Shown piece by piece: positions 35,224 to 43,355 of a DNA stretch of 53,773 nucleotides. The stretch comes from JAHWJR01 sp035942035 (GTDB lineage: Bacteria > Actinomycetota > Acidimicrobiia > Acidimicrobiales > CADCSY01), in assembly GCA_035942035.1 (NCBI GenBank), contig DASZDK010000107.1, forward strand, positions 1 to 53,773, in the 5' to 3' direction. Below the pieces are notes generated by a model. The model was not told the DNA's origin. It worked only from the letters and a program-made list of their open reading frames with translations, and searched no databases. Numbering within the stretch: position 1 is the stretch's first letter; the number at the start of each line of letters is the position of its first letter. A program made the position numbers and the translations under genes.

Positions 35224-36419
35224 CCGCTCGCCGCCGCGCCCTCACCCCGGTGCCCTCGGTCGACGCCTCCGTCGCACGCCGGCCGGACGGCCCCCGAGGC
35301 GGTGGTTCGTCGGCGCGGTCGAGCTTCCTGTTGATGGCGGTGCTGGTGGCCGTGCTCAACGGCATCGGCCTGGTGATGGTGCTGTCGGCCTCGTCGGTCC
35401 AGTCGCTGGCCGAGCTCGGCTCGACGTGGGGCTACTTCATGCGCCAGGCCACCTGGCTCGGCGTGGGCACCGCCGCGCTGGCCTGCACCCTGGCAGTCGA
35501 CTACCGCCGGTGGCGTCGCCTCGCCGTGCCGCTGCTCGCCCTGTCGGGGCTGCTGCTGGTGGCGGTGCTGTCTCCCCTCGGCGTGAAGGTCAACGGGGCC
35601 CAGAGCTGGCTGGCTGTGGGCTCGGCCCGCATGCAGCCGGCCGAGCTGGTCAAGCTGGCCTTGTTGTTGTTCTGCGCCGACCTGCTCGCCCGCCGTGCCC
35701 ACCGGCTGCACGACAGCTCCCTCACCCTGCGTCCCATCCTCGTGGTGGCGGGCGCCGTGAGCGTGCTCATGATGCTCCAGCCCGACCTGGGCACGACCAT
35801 CGTGCTGGCGTCGATCGTCGGTTCGGTGCTGTTCCTGGGCGGCATCCCACTGGCCCGCCTGACCGGCGTGCTGGCACTGGCCTCGGCCGGGTTCGTGGCG
35901 CTGGCCATGAGTGCGGCCTACCGCCGCGACCGCATCCTGGCCTTCCTCCATCCCGCCGAGGACCCCATGAACACCGGCTACCAGCTGACCCAGTCGCTCA
36001 CCGGCGTGGCCTCGGGCGGGTTGTTCGGTGTGGGGGTGGGTGCCAGTCGGGCCAAGTACGGCTTCCTGCCCAACGCCCACACCGACTTCATCTTCGCCAT
36101 CATCAGCGAGGAGCTGGGCCTGCTCGGGGCGCTGCTGGTGCTGGGGCTGTTCGTGGCCTTCGCCGTGGTGGGCGTGCGCATCGCCATGCAGGCACCCGAT
36201 CGCTTTGGCATGCTCGTCGCCGGCGGGATCACCGCCTGGCTGCTGGCCCAGGCGGTGGTGAACATCGGAGGCGTTCTCGGCCTGCTCCCCATCACCGGGC
36301 TGACGCTGCCCTACATCTCCTTCGGCGGCTCCTCCCTGGTGGTCACCATGGCGGCCACCGGCATCCTGTTGAACATCGCCCGCCAGGGGAGCGCCCGGGG
36401 GCGGCGTCAGACGGCGTAG
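35220..36419 (+). CDS. ftsW: SEDS peptidoglycan polymerase FtsW
   Basis: A 399-residue SEDS-family glycosyltransferase with about ten transmembrane segments. Signatures are GVKVNGAQSWLAVGSARMQPAE, MMLQPDLGTTIVL, RRDRILAFLHPAEDPMNTGYQLTQSL and LPITGLTLPYISFGGSSL. It polymerises lipid II at the septum with FtsI. It starts at GTG overlapping the murD stop. Its last 13 bp overlap the 3' end of the convergent epimerase gene: the cluster switches strand here instead of continuing to murG. Confidence 0.96.
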   Translation: MTARRRALTPVPSVDASVARRPDGPRGGGSSARSSFLLMAVLVAVLNGIGLVMVLSASSVQSLAELGSTWGYFMRQATWLGVGTAALACTLAVDYRRWRRLAVPLLALSGLLLVAVLSPLGVKVNGAQSWLAVGSARMQPAELVKLALLLFCADLLARRAHRLHDSSLTLRPILVVAGAVSVLMMLQPDLGTTIVLASIVGSVLFLGGIPLARLTGVLALASAGFVALAMSAAYRRDRILAFLHPAEDPMNTGYQLTQSLTGVASGGLFGVGVGASRAKYGFLPNAHTDFIFAIISEELGLLGALLVLGLFVAFAVVGVRIAMQAPDRFGMLVAGGITAWLLAQAVVNIGGVLGLLPITGLTLPYISFGGSSLVVTMAATGILLNIARQGSARGRRQTA

Positions 36420-37390
36420 CCGCCGTCGCCCAGCAGGTGGCGGTTGTCCCGGATCCAGTCGGAGGTGCGCCGAAGCCCCTCCTCGAGGGGCACCTCGGGC
36501 AGCCAGCCGGCCCACTGGCGGGCCCGGGTGTTGTCGCACAGCAGCCGCTCCACCTCGCTGCCGGCGGGCCGGAGCCGGGCCGGATCGGTGGTGACCGTCG
36601 CCGTGCCGCCGGTGATGGCGATCAGCAGCTGCACCAGGTCGCCGATGGAGATCTCCCGGCCCGAACCGATGTTGACCACCTCTCCCACCGCCCGGTCGCA
36701 GGCGGCCACGGCGAGGAAGCCGGCCACGGTGTCGTCGACGTAGTTGAAGTCGCGCGTCGGGGTGGTCGTCCCCAGCTGGATCTGCTCGGCGCCGGCGTGC
36801 AGCTGGGAGAGGATGGTGGGGATGACGGCACGGGTCGACTGCCGGGGCCCGTAGGTGTTGAACGGCCGGACGACGGCCACCGGTAGCTCGAAGGCGTGGA
36901 AGAACGACAGCGCCATCATGTCGCCGCCGATCTTGGACGCCGAGTACGGCGACTGCGGCTGCAGCGGGTGGTCCTCGGAGATGGGCACGGACAGGGCGGT
37001 CCCGTAGGTCTCACTGGTCGAGGTGTGCACCATCCGGCTCACGCCGGCGCGCAGGCACGCCCGGGCGACGTGAGAGGTGCCGGTGACGTTGACCTGGACG
37101 TAGCTCTCGGGCGCCAGGTAGCTGTAGGGAATGCCGATGAGCGCAGCGAGGTGGAAGACCACGTCACAGCCGTCGACGGCGGTGAACACCCGCTCGGCGT
37201 CCCGCACGTCGCCGGGCAGGACCCGGACCTCGCGGTGGACCTCGGGGTCGAGCCAGCCCGCCCGTCCGAACGGGTTGTAGTGAACCAGGGCCCGCACGTC
37301 GGCGCCCTCGCGGACCAGCCGCTCTACCAGGTTGCTGCCGATGAAGCCCTCACCTCCGGTGACCAGCACCGACCGACCGTTCCAGTTCAA
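36407..37390 (-). CDS. NDP-sugar 4,6-dehydratase/epimerase, LegB-like
   Basis: A 327-residue short-chain dehydrogenase of the extended SDR family. It has the NAD-binding VLVTGGEGFIGSNLV, FHLAALIGIPYSYLAPESYV, the active-site VHTSTSETYG with YSASK (Tyr149, Lys153), RPFNTYGPRQSTRAVIPTI and TRDFNYVDDTVAGF. The NW-G-SVLVTG N-terminus, VRALVHYNPFGRAGWLD and IPYSYLAPESY are features I associate with LegB-type GDP/UDP-GlcNAc 4,6-dehydratases of legionaminic-acid pathways. TTG 37390 is preferred (AAGGAGG at 8 nt); GTG 37399 is the alternative. It lies downstream of a CBS-nucleotidyltransferase and murG on the minus strand. Confidence 0.88.
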   Translation of the reverse strand: MNWNGRSVLVTGGEGFIGSNLVERLVREGADVRALVHYNPFGRAGWLDPEVHREVRVLPGDVRDAERVFTAVDGCDVVFHLAALIGIPYSYLAPESYVQVNVTGTSHVARACLRAGVSRMVHTSTSETYGTALSVPISEDHPLQPQSPYSASKIGGDMMALSFFHAFELPVAVVRPFNTYGPRQSTRAVIPTILSQLHAGAEQIQLGTTTPTRDFNYVDDTVAGFLAVAACDRAVGEVVNIGSGREISIGDLVQLLIAITGGTATVTTDPARLRPAGSEVERLLCDNTRARQWAGWLPEVPLEEGLRRTSDWIRDNRHLLGDGGYAV

Positions 37391-37431
37391 GGGCTCCACC
37401 TCCTTGCCGGCGCCGGCGACGGCGGCGAAAC

Positions 37432-38472
37432 CTACACCTCCTCGCCGGTGGCGAAGTAGACGAGGGCAGCCTCGAGCTCGTCGAGGGTGCCGATGTCGAT
37501 GAACTTCTCGACGATGGGGAAGGCGGTGATCGGCCGCCCGTCGGCGAGGGCGGCCTCCACCAGGTCGGGCATGCCGAAGAACGTGTTGCGGGGGACCATG
37601 GCCACCACGTGCGGCTCGACGACGTAGATGCCGGCGTTGCACTGCTGGGAGATGGTGGGCTTCTCGTCGATTCCGGCCACCCGCTCGCCGTCGAGCCGGA
37701 GCACCCCGTAGGGGATCTGCACCTCGTGGCGGAACGCCCCCACGGTGACCGAGGCGCCCTGCTGATGGTGGAAGTCGACCAGGCGGGCGAAGTGCAAGGC
37801 GGTGACCTGGTCGGCGTTCATGACCAGGACCGGTCCTGCCGGCGGCTCGGGCAGCAGCGACAGGGGACCGGCGGTGTGGAGTGGCTTGTGCTCGCGCAGG
37901 TAGCGCAGGCGCACCCCGTAGGCCTCGCCGTCGCCGAGGCGCTCCTCGAACACCTCGGCCTTGTAGTTGACCGAGAGGTGGACGTCGACCACGCCGGCGT
38001 CGCGGAGGGCTCCCAGCAGGCGCTCAACGATGGTCGTGCGTCCCACGGTGAGCAGGGGCTTGGGCACCTTGTCGGTGAGCGGCCGCAGTCGCTGGCCCCG
38101 TCCGCCGGCGAGGATGACGGCGCTGACCGCCGGCCGGACCCCGCCCACGTCGGCCAGGTGGCGCAGGCCCACGACGTCGTCCCCGTCGACGACGGCGGCG
38201 GCCGGCAGCCCGTGCCGCCTGAGTAGCGCCAGGACCTCGTCGTCGGGCGTCGCCGGCGACACGAGCGCCGGGTCGTCTCCCATGACCTCGGCCACCGGGA
38301 CGCTGAGCTCGGCGCCACCGAGCACCGCCCGGCGGATGTCGCCGTCGGCGATCGTGCCGACGACCGTGCCGCGGTGGTCGGTCACCACCGCCAGGCCCCC
38401 GCCGCCGTTCTGCATCTGGAGCAGGGCGTCGCCGACCTGGTCGTCGACGAACACGGTGAGGGGCACGTTCAC
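37432..38472 (-). CDS. CBS-domain sugar nucleotidyltransferase, PtmE-like
   Basis: A 346-residue fusion. Two CBS motifs (about 1-60 with VVGTIADGDIRRAVL, and 61-112 with AVVDGDDVVGLRHL) precede a nucleotidyltransferase domain. That domain starts AVILAGGRGQRLRPLTDKVPKPLL (GGRGQRL 123-129) and continues with SVNYKAEVFEERLGDG, VLVMNADQ, RHEVQIPYGVL and VEKFIDIGT. The CBS-CBS-NTP_transferase order matches PtmE, the glucosamine-1-phosphate guanylyltransferase of Campylobacter legionaminic-acid synthesis; hexose-1-phosphate specificity here is unproven. GTG 38472 overlaps the murG stop (GTGA). The 4,6-dehydratase gene follows after 41 bp. Confidence 0.88.
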   Translation of the reverse strand: MNVPLTVFVDDQVGDALLQMQNGGGGLAVVTDHRGTVVGTIADGDIRRAVLGGAELSVPVAEVMGDDPALVSPATPDDEVLALLRRHGLPAAAVVDGDDVVGLRHLADVGGVRPAVSAVILAGGRGQRLRPLTDKVPKPLLTVGRTTIVERLLGALRDAGVVDVHLSVNYKAEVFEERLGDGEAYGVRLRYLREHKPLHTAGPLSLLPEPPAGPVLVMNADQVTALHFARLVDFHHQQGASVTVGAFRHEVQIPYGVLRLDGERVAGIDEKPTISQQCNAGIYVVEPHVVAMVPRNTFFGMPDLVEAALADGRPITAFPIVEKFIDIGTLDELEAALVYFATGEEV

Positions 38473-39584
38473 GACGCCGTCCCCGCCAGCTCGAGGACCC
38501 ATGTCGCCAGCTCGTCGGCGGCCCGGGGATGGGCGATGGAGCGCAGGGCCGAGCCCATGCGCTCGAGCTCGGAGCGGTCGTCGAGGACCCGCTCGAGCAG
38601 GGGGCCGACGACCTCGGCGGTGGCCTCGTGGTCACGCACGAGAAAGGCGGCGCCGGCCTCGACCAGTGCGGCGGCGTTGCGCGCCTGGTGGTCGGAGGGC
38701 GCGTGGGGATAAGGCACGAGCACGGCTGGAAGCCCGACCACGGCCAGCTCGGCCACCGTCCCGGCGCCAGGTCGGCACACGGCGACGTCGGCAGCAGCGT
38801 AGGCATGGTCCATGCGTTCGATGAACCGGGTGACCTCCACCAGGTTCTCGGCGCCGGTGGCCGCCACCGCCGCCCGTGCCTCCTCCAGGTTGCGGGCCCC
38901 GGCCTTGAGGAGGATCCGCACGTCGCCGCGGTGGCGCCAGCGCTGGGCCAGCCCCACGGCCAGCCGGTTGAGCGACGCCGCACCCTGGCTGCCCCCGCTG
39001 ACCAGAACGAACCCGGTGCCGTCGTCGAGCCCGAAGGCTTGCCGGGCCTCGGCCCGCAGGGCGTCCCGGTCGAAGGCGGAGAGCTCCGGGCCGAGGGGCA
39101 TGCCCACGGTACGCACGGTGGTGGTGGGCGGGAAGGAGGAGACCACCTCGTCGAAGGCCGTGGCCACGTTGCGGGTGAGCCGGGCGGCCACCAGGTTGGC
39201 CTTCCCGGGAACGGCCCCGGACTCGTGGACGAGAGCGGGCACGCCTGCCAGACGGGCGCCCAGGATGAGGGGGATGCTGGCGTAGCCGCCCATGCCGACG
39301 GCCACGTCGGCGGCCCGCCGGCGCAGGATGCGGCGAGCCTGCACCGCCGCCCGGACCAGAGCGGCGGGGAGTACCGGCCGTCTCCACCCGGCGAAGGGCA
39401 CCATGTCCACCAGGTCCAGCTCGTACCCGGCGCCGGGGATCAGCTTTCCCTCCAGGCCCCGGGGGGTGCCCACGAACGAGACCCGAGCGCCGGGCGCCGT
39501 CCGGCCCAGGGCCCGACCGAGGGCCAAGCCGGGGTAGATGTGGCCGCCGGTCCCGCCGGCGGCGATCACGATGCTCGGTGCCAT
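38469..39584 (-). CDS. murG: Lipid II-forming GlcNAc transferase MurG, inverted in the cluster
   Basis: A 371-residue GT28 glycosyltransferase. Motifs are IAAGGTGGHIYPGLALGRAL (N-terminal membrane-associated domain), VGMGGYASIPLIL, HESGAVPGKANL, LVSGGSQGAASLN and the UDP-GlcNAc site CRPGAGTVAELAVVGLPAVLVPYPHA. It converts lipid I to lipid II. It sits in the normal place between ftsW and murC but on the opposite strand, leading its own short operon with a nucleotidyltransferase and a dehydratase. A TAGGCT box lies 9 nt upstream of the ATG. Confidence 0.96.
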   Translation of the reverse strand: MAPSIVIAAGGTGGHIYPGLALGRALGRTAPGARVSFVGTPRGLEGKLIPGAGYELDLVDMVPFAGWRRPVLPAALVRAAVQARRILRRRAADVAVGMGGYASIPLILGARLAGVPALVHESGAVPGKANLVAARLTRNVATAFDEVVSSFPPTTTVRTVGMPLGPELSAFDRDALRAEARQAFGLDDGTGFVLVSGGSQGAASLNRLAVGLAQRWRHRGDVRILLKAGARNLEEARAAVAATGAENLVEVTRFIERMDHAYAAADVAVCRPGAGTVAELAVVGLPAVLVPYPHAPSDHQARNAAALVEAGAAFLVRDHEATAEVVGPLLERVLDDRSELERMGSALRSIAHPRAADELATWVLELAGTAS

Positions 39585-39593
39585 GGGCGCGGC

Positions 39594-39599
39594 AGCCTA
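39594..39599 (-). promoter_or_regulatory. -10 box (TAGGCT) of the inverted murG operon
   Basis: TAGGCT on the minus strand, 9 nt before the murG ATG. It indicates an independent, nearly leaderless promoter for murG and the two sugar-nucleotide genes. Confidence 0.45.
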
Positions 39600-39659
39600 G
39601 GTCCAGGAGGCCGGCGTGCCGGACCTGCAGGCGTGCGGGGGGACGCCACCCGCCCCGGG

Positions 39660-39665
39660 TACGGT
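39660..39665 (+). promoter_or_regulatory. -10 box (TACGGT) of murC
   Basis: TACGGT seven nucleotides before the murC ATG, divergent from the murG box about 60 bp away; no Shine-Dalgarno sequence. Confidence 0.5.
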
Positions 39666-39672
39666 CGGGCGA

Positions 39673-41067
39673 ATGCTCGATCTGACCACGGCCCGGAGGG
39701 TGCACGTGGTGGGTGTGGGGGGGTCGGGCATGGGGCCCATCGCCACCATCCTCGCCGCCATGGGTCACACCGTCTCCGGAAGCGACCTCGCCGCCTCGCC
39801 GCGGCTCGACCGGCTGCGATCGCTGGGGGTCACCGTCCACGTCGGCCACGCCGCCGAGCACGTGGCCGGCGTCGATGTGGTCGTCGTCTCCACCGCCGTG
39901 GCCTCTGACAACGCCGAGGTGGTCGCCGCCCGGGCCGCTGGCATCCCCGTCGCCCGCCGGGCCGAGGCGCTGGCCGCCCTGTGCGCCAACCGCCGGGCCC
40001 TGGCCGTGAGCGGGACCCACGGCAAGACCACCACCACGGCCATGCTCGCCGTGGTGCTGCGAGAGGCGGGCCTGCGCCCGTCGTTCCTGGTGGGTGGGGA
40101 GGTGTCGGGACTGGGTGAGAGCGCCACCTGGGACGAGGGGGAGTGGTTCGTGGTCGAGGCCGACGAGAGCGACGGGACCTTCCTCGAGCTCGGTGCCGAC
40201 GCAGTCATCGTGACGAGCGTGGAGCCCGACCACCTCGAGCACTACGGCAGCTTCGACGCCCTGCGGGACGCCTTCGCCCGGTTCGTGGTGTCGGCGCCCG
40301 GGCCCAAGGTGGTGTGCATCGACGACCCGGTGGCCGCCGAGCTCCCCGAGCTGGTCGGTGCCGGTGACTGCCTGACCTACGGCACGGCGGCGACGGCCCG
40401 TTACCGCATCGTCGATGCCGAGCTCGGCGGCGGGCGGTCGGCGTTCACCCTGGAGGGCGACGGCGAGCGCCTGGGCCGCGTCGAGCTCGGGGTCCCCGGA
40501 CTGCACAACGTCAGCGACGCCGCCGCCGCCGCCGTGGCGGCCATGGCCATTGGCGTGCCCTTCGACGTCGTCGTGCGCGGCCTGGGCCGCTTCTCCGGTG
40601 TGGCCCGCCGGTTCGAGTGGCGGGGCGAGGCCGGCGGCGTCACCTTCGTCGACAGCTACGACCACCTGCCCACCGAGGTGCGAGCGGCGCTCGCCGCCGC
40701 CCGTGCCGGGGGGTGGCGACGGGTGGTGTGCGTGTTCCAGCCGCACCGCTACACCCGCACGGCGGCGCTCGCCGGCGAGTTCGCCTCCGCCTTCGACGAG
40801 GCGGACGTGCTGGCGGTGACCGACGTCTACGCCGCCGGGCAACAGCCCCTGCCCGGGGTCACCGGGAAGTTGATCGTCGATGCCGTCCTCGATGCCCGAC
40901 CTCACCGGCGGGTGGCATGGCTGCCCGGGCGCCCCGAGCTCCTCGCCTGGCTGCGCAGCGAGCTGCGTCCCGGTGACCTGTGCCTGACGCTGGGCGCCGG
41001 CGACCTCACCACCGTGCCCGACCAGGTCCTGGCCATGCTCGGCGGCGGCAGCGCGCCGGGTACCTGA
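39673..41067 (+). CDS. murC: UDP-MurNAc:L-alanine ligase MurC
   Basis: A 464-residue Mur ligase. The N-terminal UDP-binding VHVVGVGGSGMGPIA is followed by the ATP loop VSGTHGKTTTT (GTHGKTT 114-120), VVEADESDGTFL, TSVEPDHLEHYGS and VFQPHRYTRT. The usual DDYAHHPTEV is DSYDHLPTEV here, keeping the PTEV part. It adds L-alanine to UDP-MurNAc. The ATG at 39673 immediately follows a -10-like box, so murC restarts transcription after the inverted segment. murB, often the next gene, is absent; 134 bp separate it from ftsQ. Confidence 0.96.
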   Translation: MLDLTTARRVHVVGVGGSGMGPIATILAAMGHTVSGSDLAASPRLDRLRSLGVTVHVGHAAEHVAGVDVVVVSTAVASDNAEVVAARAAGIPVARRAEALAALCANRRALAVSGTHGKTTTTAMLAVVLREAGLRPSFLVGGEVSGLGESATWDEGEWFVVEADESDGTFLELGADAVIVTSVEPDHLEHYGSFDALRDAFARFVVSAPGPKVVCIDDPVAAELPELVGAGDCLTYGTAATARYRIVDAELGGGRSAFTLEGDGERLGRVELGVPGLHNVSDAAAAAVAAMAIGVPFDVVVRGLGRFSGVARRFEWRGEAGGVTFVDSYDHLPTEVRAALAAARAGGWRRVVCVFQPHRYTRTAALAGEFASAFDEADVLAVTDVYAAGQQPLPGVTGKLIVDAVLDARPHRRVAWLPGRPELLAWLRSELRPGDLCLTLGAGDLTTVPDQVLAMLGGGSAPGT

Positions 41068-41201
41068 CCGCCGAGGGTCCGCGCGTCGGCCCTGGCCACG
41101 GGCCAGGATGAGCGAGTGGAGGCGAGCCAGCTCGACCTCGGGCATCTCGACGTGCGCGGGACGGGCTCCCACGACGGCATAGCCGATCCGGGAGGCCGCT
41201 C

Positions 41202-42125
41202 GTGACCACGGTGCCTCCCGACGAGTGGCCGTTGCCGGTCGACCCCCGCCTGCGCGCCCGCCGGCGGGCGGTCCTGCGCTCGGAGGGTCGCCGGCGCCTC
41301 CGCCGCCTCGGCGTGGTGGCCGCCGGCGCCGGCGTGGGCCTGACCGGCTGGCTGCTGGCGCTCTCGCCGTTGTTGGACGTGGACCAGGTGGTGGTGCACG
41401 GGGCCGAGCGCAGCGGGCCCGAGCTGGTGCGCGAAGCCGCTGGTGTCGCGCCGGGCGAGGCCATGGTGACACTCGGCCTCGGGCGGGCCGTTGCCGCCGT
41501 CGAGGCGCTGCCGTGGGTCGCCAGCGCCACGGCCGAGCGAAGCTGGCCGGGCACCGTGGTGGTGTCGGTCGTGGAGCGACGCCCGGTGGCCACCGTGTCG
41601 GTGACCCAGGGAGAGGGGGCGCCCGGCGCGCCGAGGTGGATGTTGGTCGACGACCAGGGTCGCCTCCTGGCGTTCGTCGACGAGCCACCACCGGAGCTGG
41701 CCAGGATCGACGGAACGGCGCAGGGGGCTGGGCCCGGCGCCCAGGTCGGTCCGGCGGTGGCCGGCGCGCTCGAGCTGCTCACCCGGTTGCAACAGGCCCT
41801 CCCCGGACCGCCGCCCCGGGTTGCCGTGGGGCCTGGGGGCGCCCTCGAGGCGGTGGTGTGGTCCGACACCGGCACCGAGCGCCGGGTGCAGGTCGGCCAA
41901 CCCGTTCGCTTGGCCGACAAGGTGCTGACCCTGCGGACGCTGGTGGAGCACGGAGCCCTGGACGGCGCGGCCCCCGGCGTGGTGGTCGACGTCCGCGTCC
42001 CCGAAGCGCCGGTCTTGACCGATCGTGACACCGACCTTATACTCTCGACCGTAACGAGAGGTTTACATAACTCTAAATCTCACGTCGAGGTTGAGGGTTC
42101 CGCTCCGCAAGGGTCGGGCACGTGA
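41202..42125 (+). CDS. ftsQ: Cell division protein FtsQ
   Basis: A 307-residue bitopic protein. A basic cytosolic N-terminus precedes one transmembrane helix (about 37-55), a POTRA domain (VDQVVVHGAERSGPELVREAAG through PGTVVVSVVERRPVATV) and the FtsQ beta domain. It recruits FtsL and the septal synthase. GTG 41202 has GGGAGG six nucleotides upstream. The last 110 bases are markedly more AT-rich than the rest and contain the ftsZ promoter, so coding and regulatory functions overlap there. Confidence 0.92.
   Translation: MTTVPPDEWPLPVDPRLRARRRAVLRSEGRRRLRRLGVVAAGAGVGLTGWLLALSPLLDVDQVVVHGAERSGPELVREAAGVAPGEAMVTLGLGRAVAAVEALPWVASATAERSWPGTVVVSVVERRPVATVSVTQGEGAPGAPRWMLVDDQGRLLAFVDEPPPELARIDGTAQGAGPGAQVGPAVAGALELLTRLQQALPGPPPRVAVGPGGALEAVVWSDTGTERRVQVGQPVRLADKVLTLRTLVEHGALDGAAPGVVVDVRVPEAPVLTDRDTDLILSTVTRGLHNSKSHVEVEGSAPQGSGT
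42015..42043 (+). promoter_or_regulatory. ftsZ promoter inside the end of ftsQ
   Basis: The -35 box TTGACC (42015-42020), a 17-bp spacer and the -10 box TATACT (42038-42043) form the best housekeeping-type promoter in the window. Transcription would start near 42050, giving a leader of about 160 nt to ftsZ. Confidence 0.8.
42042..42060. promoter_or_regulatory. Inverted repeat over the ftsZ transcription start
   Basis: Perfect 6-bp arms CTCTCG and CGAGAG with a 7-nt spacer overlap the end of the -10 box and the expected start point. The left arm lies upstream of the transcript, so an operator is likelier than an RNA hairpin. Confidence 0.55.
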
Positions 42126-42210
42126 ATCCTCGACCGGAGGCGCAGCGACGCCTCCTCCATCCGGACTCGGGGGATACGCCGCCGAGCATGCGCTGAGGAG
42201 AGAAAACGAC

Positions 42211-43350
42211 ATGGCTGCGAACCCCCAGAACTATCTGGCGGTGATCAAGGTCGTCGGCATCGGCGGGGGCGGGGTGAACGCCGTCAACCGCATGATCGAC
42301 GCCGGGCTCAAGGGCGTGGAGTTCATCGGGATCAACACCGACGCCCAGGCCCTGCTCATGAGCGACGCCGAGCTCAAGCTTGACATCGGCCAGGACGTCA
42401 CTCGGGGCCTGGGCGCCGGCAGCGACCCCGAGGTGGGCACCCTCGCCGCCGAGGACCACCGGGCGGAGATCGAGGCTGCGCTCCAGGGAGCCGACATGGT
42501 GTTCATCACCGCCGGCGAGGGCGGTGGCACCGGAACCGGCGGCGCGCCCGTGGTGGCCGAGATCGCCAAGGGCCTGGGAGCCCTCACCATCGGCGTGGTC
42601 ACCCGCCCGTTCTCGTTCGAGGGCCGGCGCCGGGCCGTGCAGGCCGAGCAGGGAGTGCAGAAGCTGAAGGAGCGGGTGGACACGCTCATCGTCATCCCCA
42701 ACGACCGGTTGCTCACCGTCTCCAACGACAAGACCTCGGTGGTCAACGCCTTCAAGATGGCTGACGAGGTGCTGCTCCAGGGCGTCCAGGGCATCACCGA
42801 TCTGATCAACACGCCGGGCCTCATCAACACCGACTTCGCCGACGTGAAGATGATCATGACCGACGCCGGCTCGGCCCTCATGGGCATCGGCTACGGCTCG
42901 GGGGAGGGCCGGTCGCTGAACGCCGCTCGGGGCGCCATCTCCAGCCCGTTGCTCGAAGCGTCTATCGAGGGCGCCCGCGGGATCCTGCTCAGCATCGCCG
43001 GCGGCGGCGACCTGGGGCTGTTCGAGATCAACGAGGCCGCCGAGGTCATCCACGGCGTGGCCCATCCCGACGCCAACATCATCTTCGGCGCGGTGATCGA
43101 CGACGCCATGGGCGACGAGGTCCGGGTCACGGTGATCGCCGCCGGCTTCGACCGCTGGGAGGAAGCACCGGAGCGCGAGGTGCGTGCGCCCGCCGCAGCT
43201 CGCAGTGCCTCCCGCGACCGGCGTGCCGACCGCGGCCGGGAGCGCCAGCGCCCGGTTCGTCGAGAGCCCGACGTGTTCGCCGCCGAGGACGACTTCGACA
43301 TCGACCTCGAGGGAGACGACGACTTCGACGTGCCGTCGTTTCTCAAATAG
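42211..43350 (+). CDS. ftsZ: Cell division GTPase FtsZ
   Basis: A 379-residue tubulin homologue. Sequence elements are IKVVGIGGGGVNAVNRMI, the G-box GGGTGTG (104-110), VVTRPFSFEGRRR, the T7 loop region NTDFADVKMIM and the linker rich in Arg/Ala. It ends in an acidic stretch and the C-terminal peptide DFDVPSFLK, the docking site for partners such as SepF. It polymerises into the Z-ring. The ATG has GAGGAGA upstream at a good distance. It has its own strong promoter and lies just before pgeF. Confidence 0.98.
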   Translation: MAANPQNYLAVIKVVGIGGGGVNAVNRMIDAGLKGVEFIGINTDAQALLMSDAELKLDIGQDVTRGLGAGSDPEVGTLAAEDHRAEIEAALQGADMVFITAGEGGGTGTGGAPVVAEIAKGLGALTIGVVTRPFSFEGRRRAVQAEQGVQKLKERVDTLIVIPNDRLLTVSNDKTSVVNAFKMADEVLLQGVQGITDLINTPGLINTDFADVKMIMTDAGSALMGIGYGSGEGRSLNAARGAISSPLLEASIEGARGILLSIAGGGDLGLFEINEAAEVIHGVAHPDANIIFGAVIDDAMGDEVRVTVIAAGFDRWEEAPEREVRAPAAARSASRDRRADRGRERQRPVRREPDVFAAEDDFDIDLEGDDDFDVPSFLK

Positions 43351-43355
43351 CCGCC

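Noticed and set aside
38632..41691. A 1019-codon minus-strand frame covering murG, murC and part of ftsQ
   Set aside because: It crosses three genes with strong family motifs in other frames and has no recognisable domain of its own.
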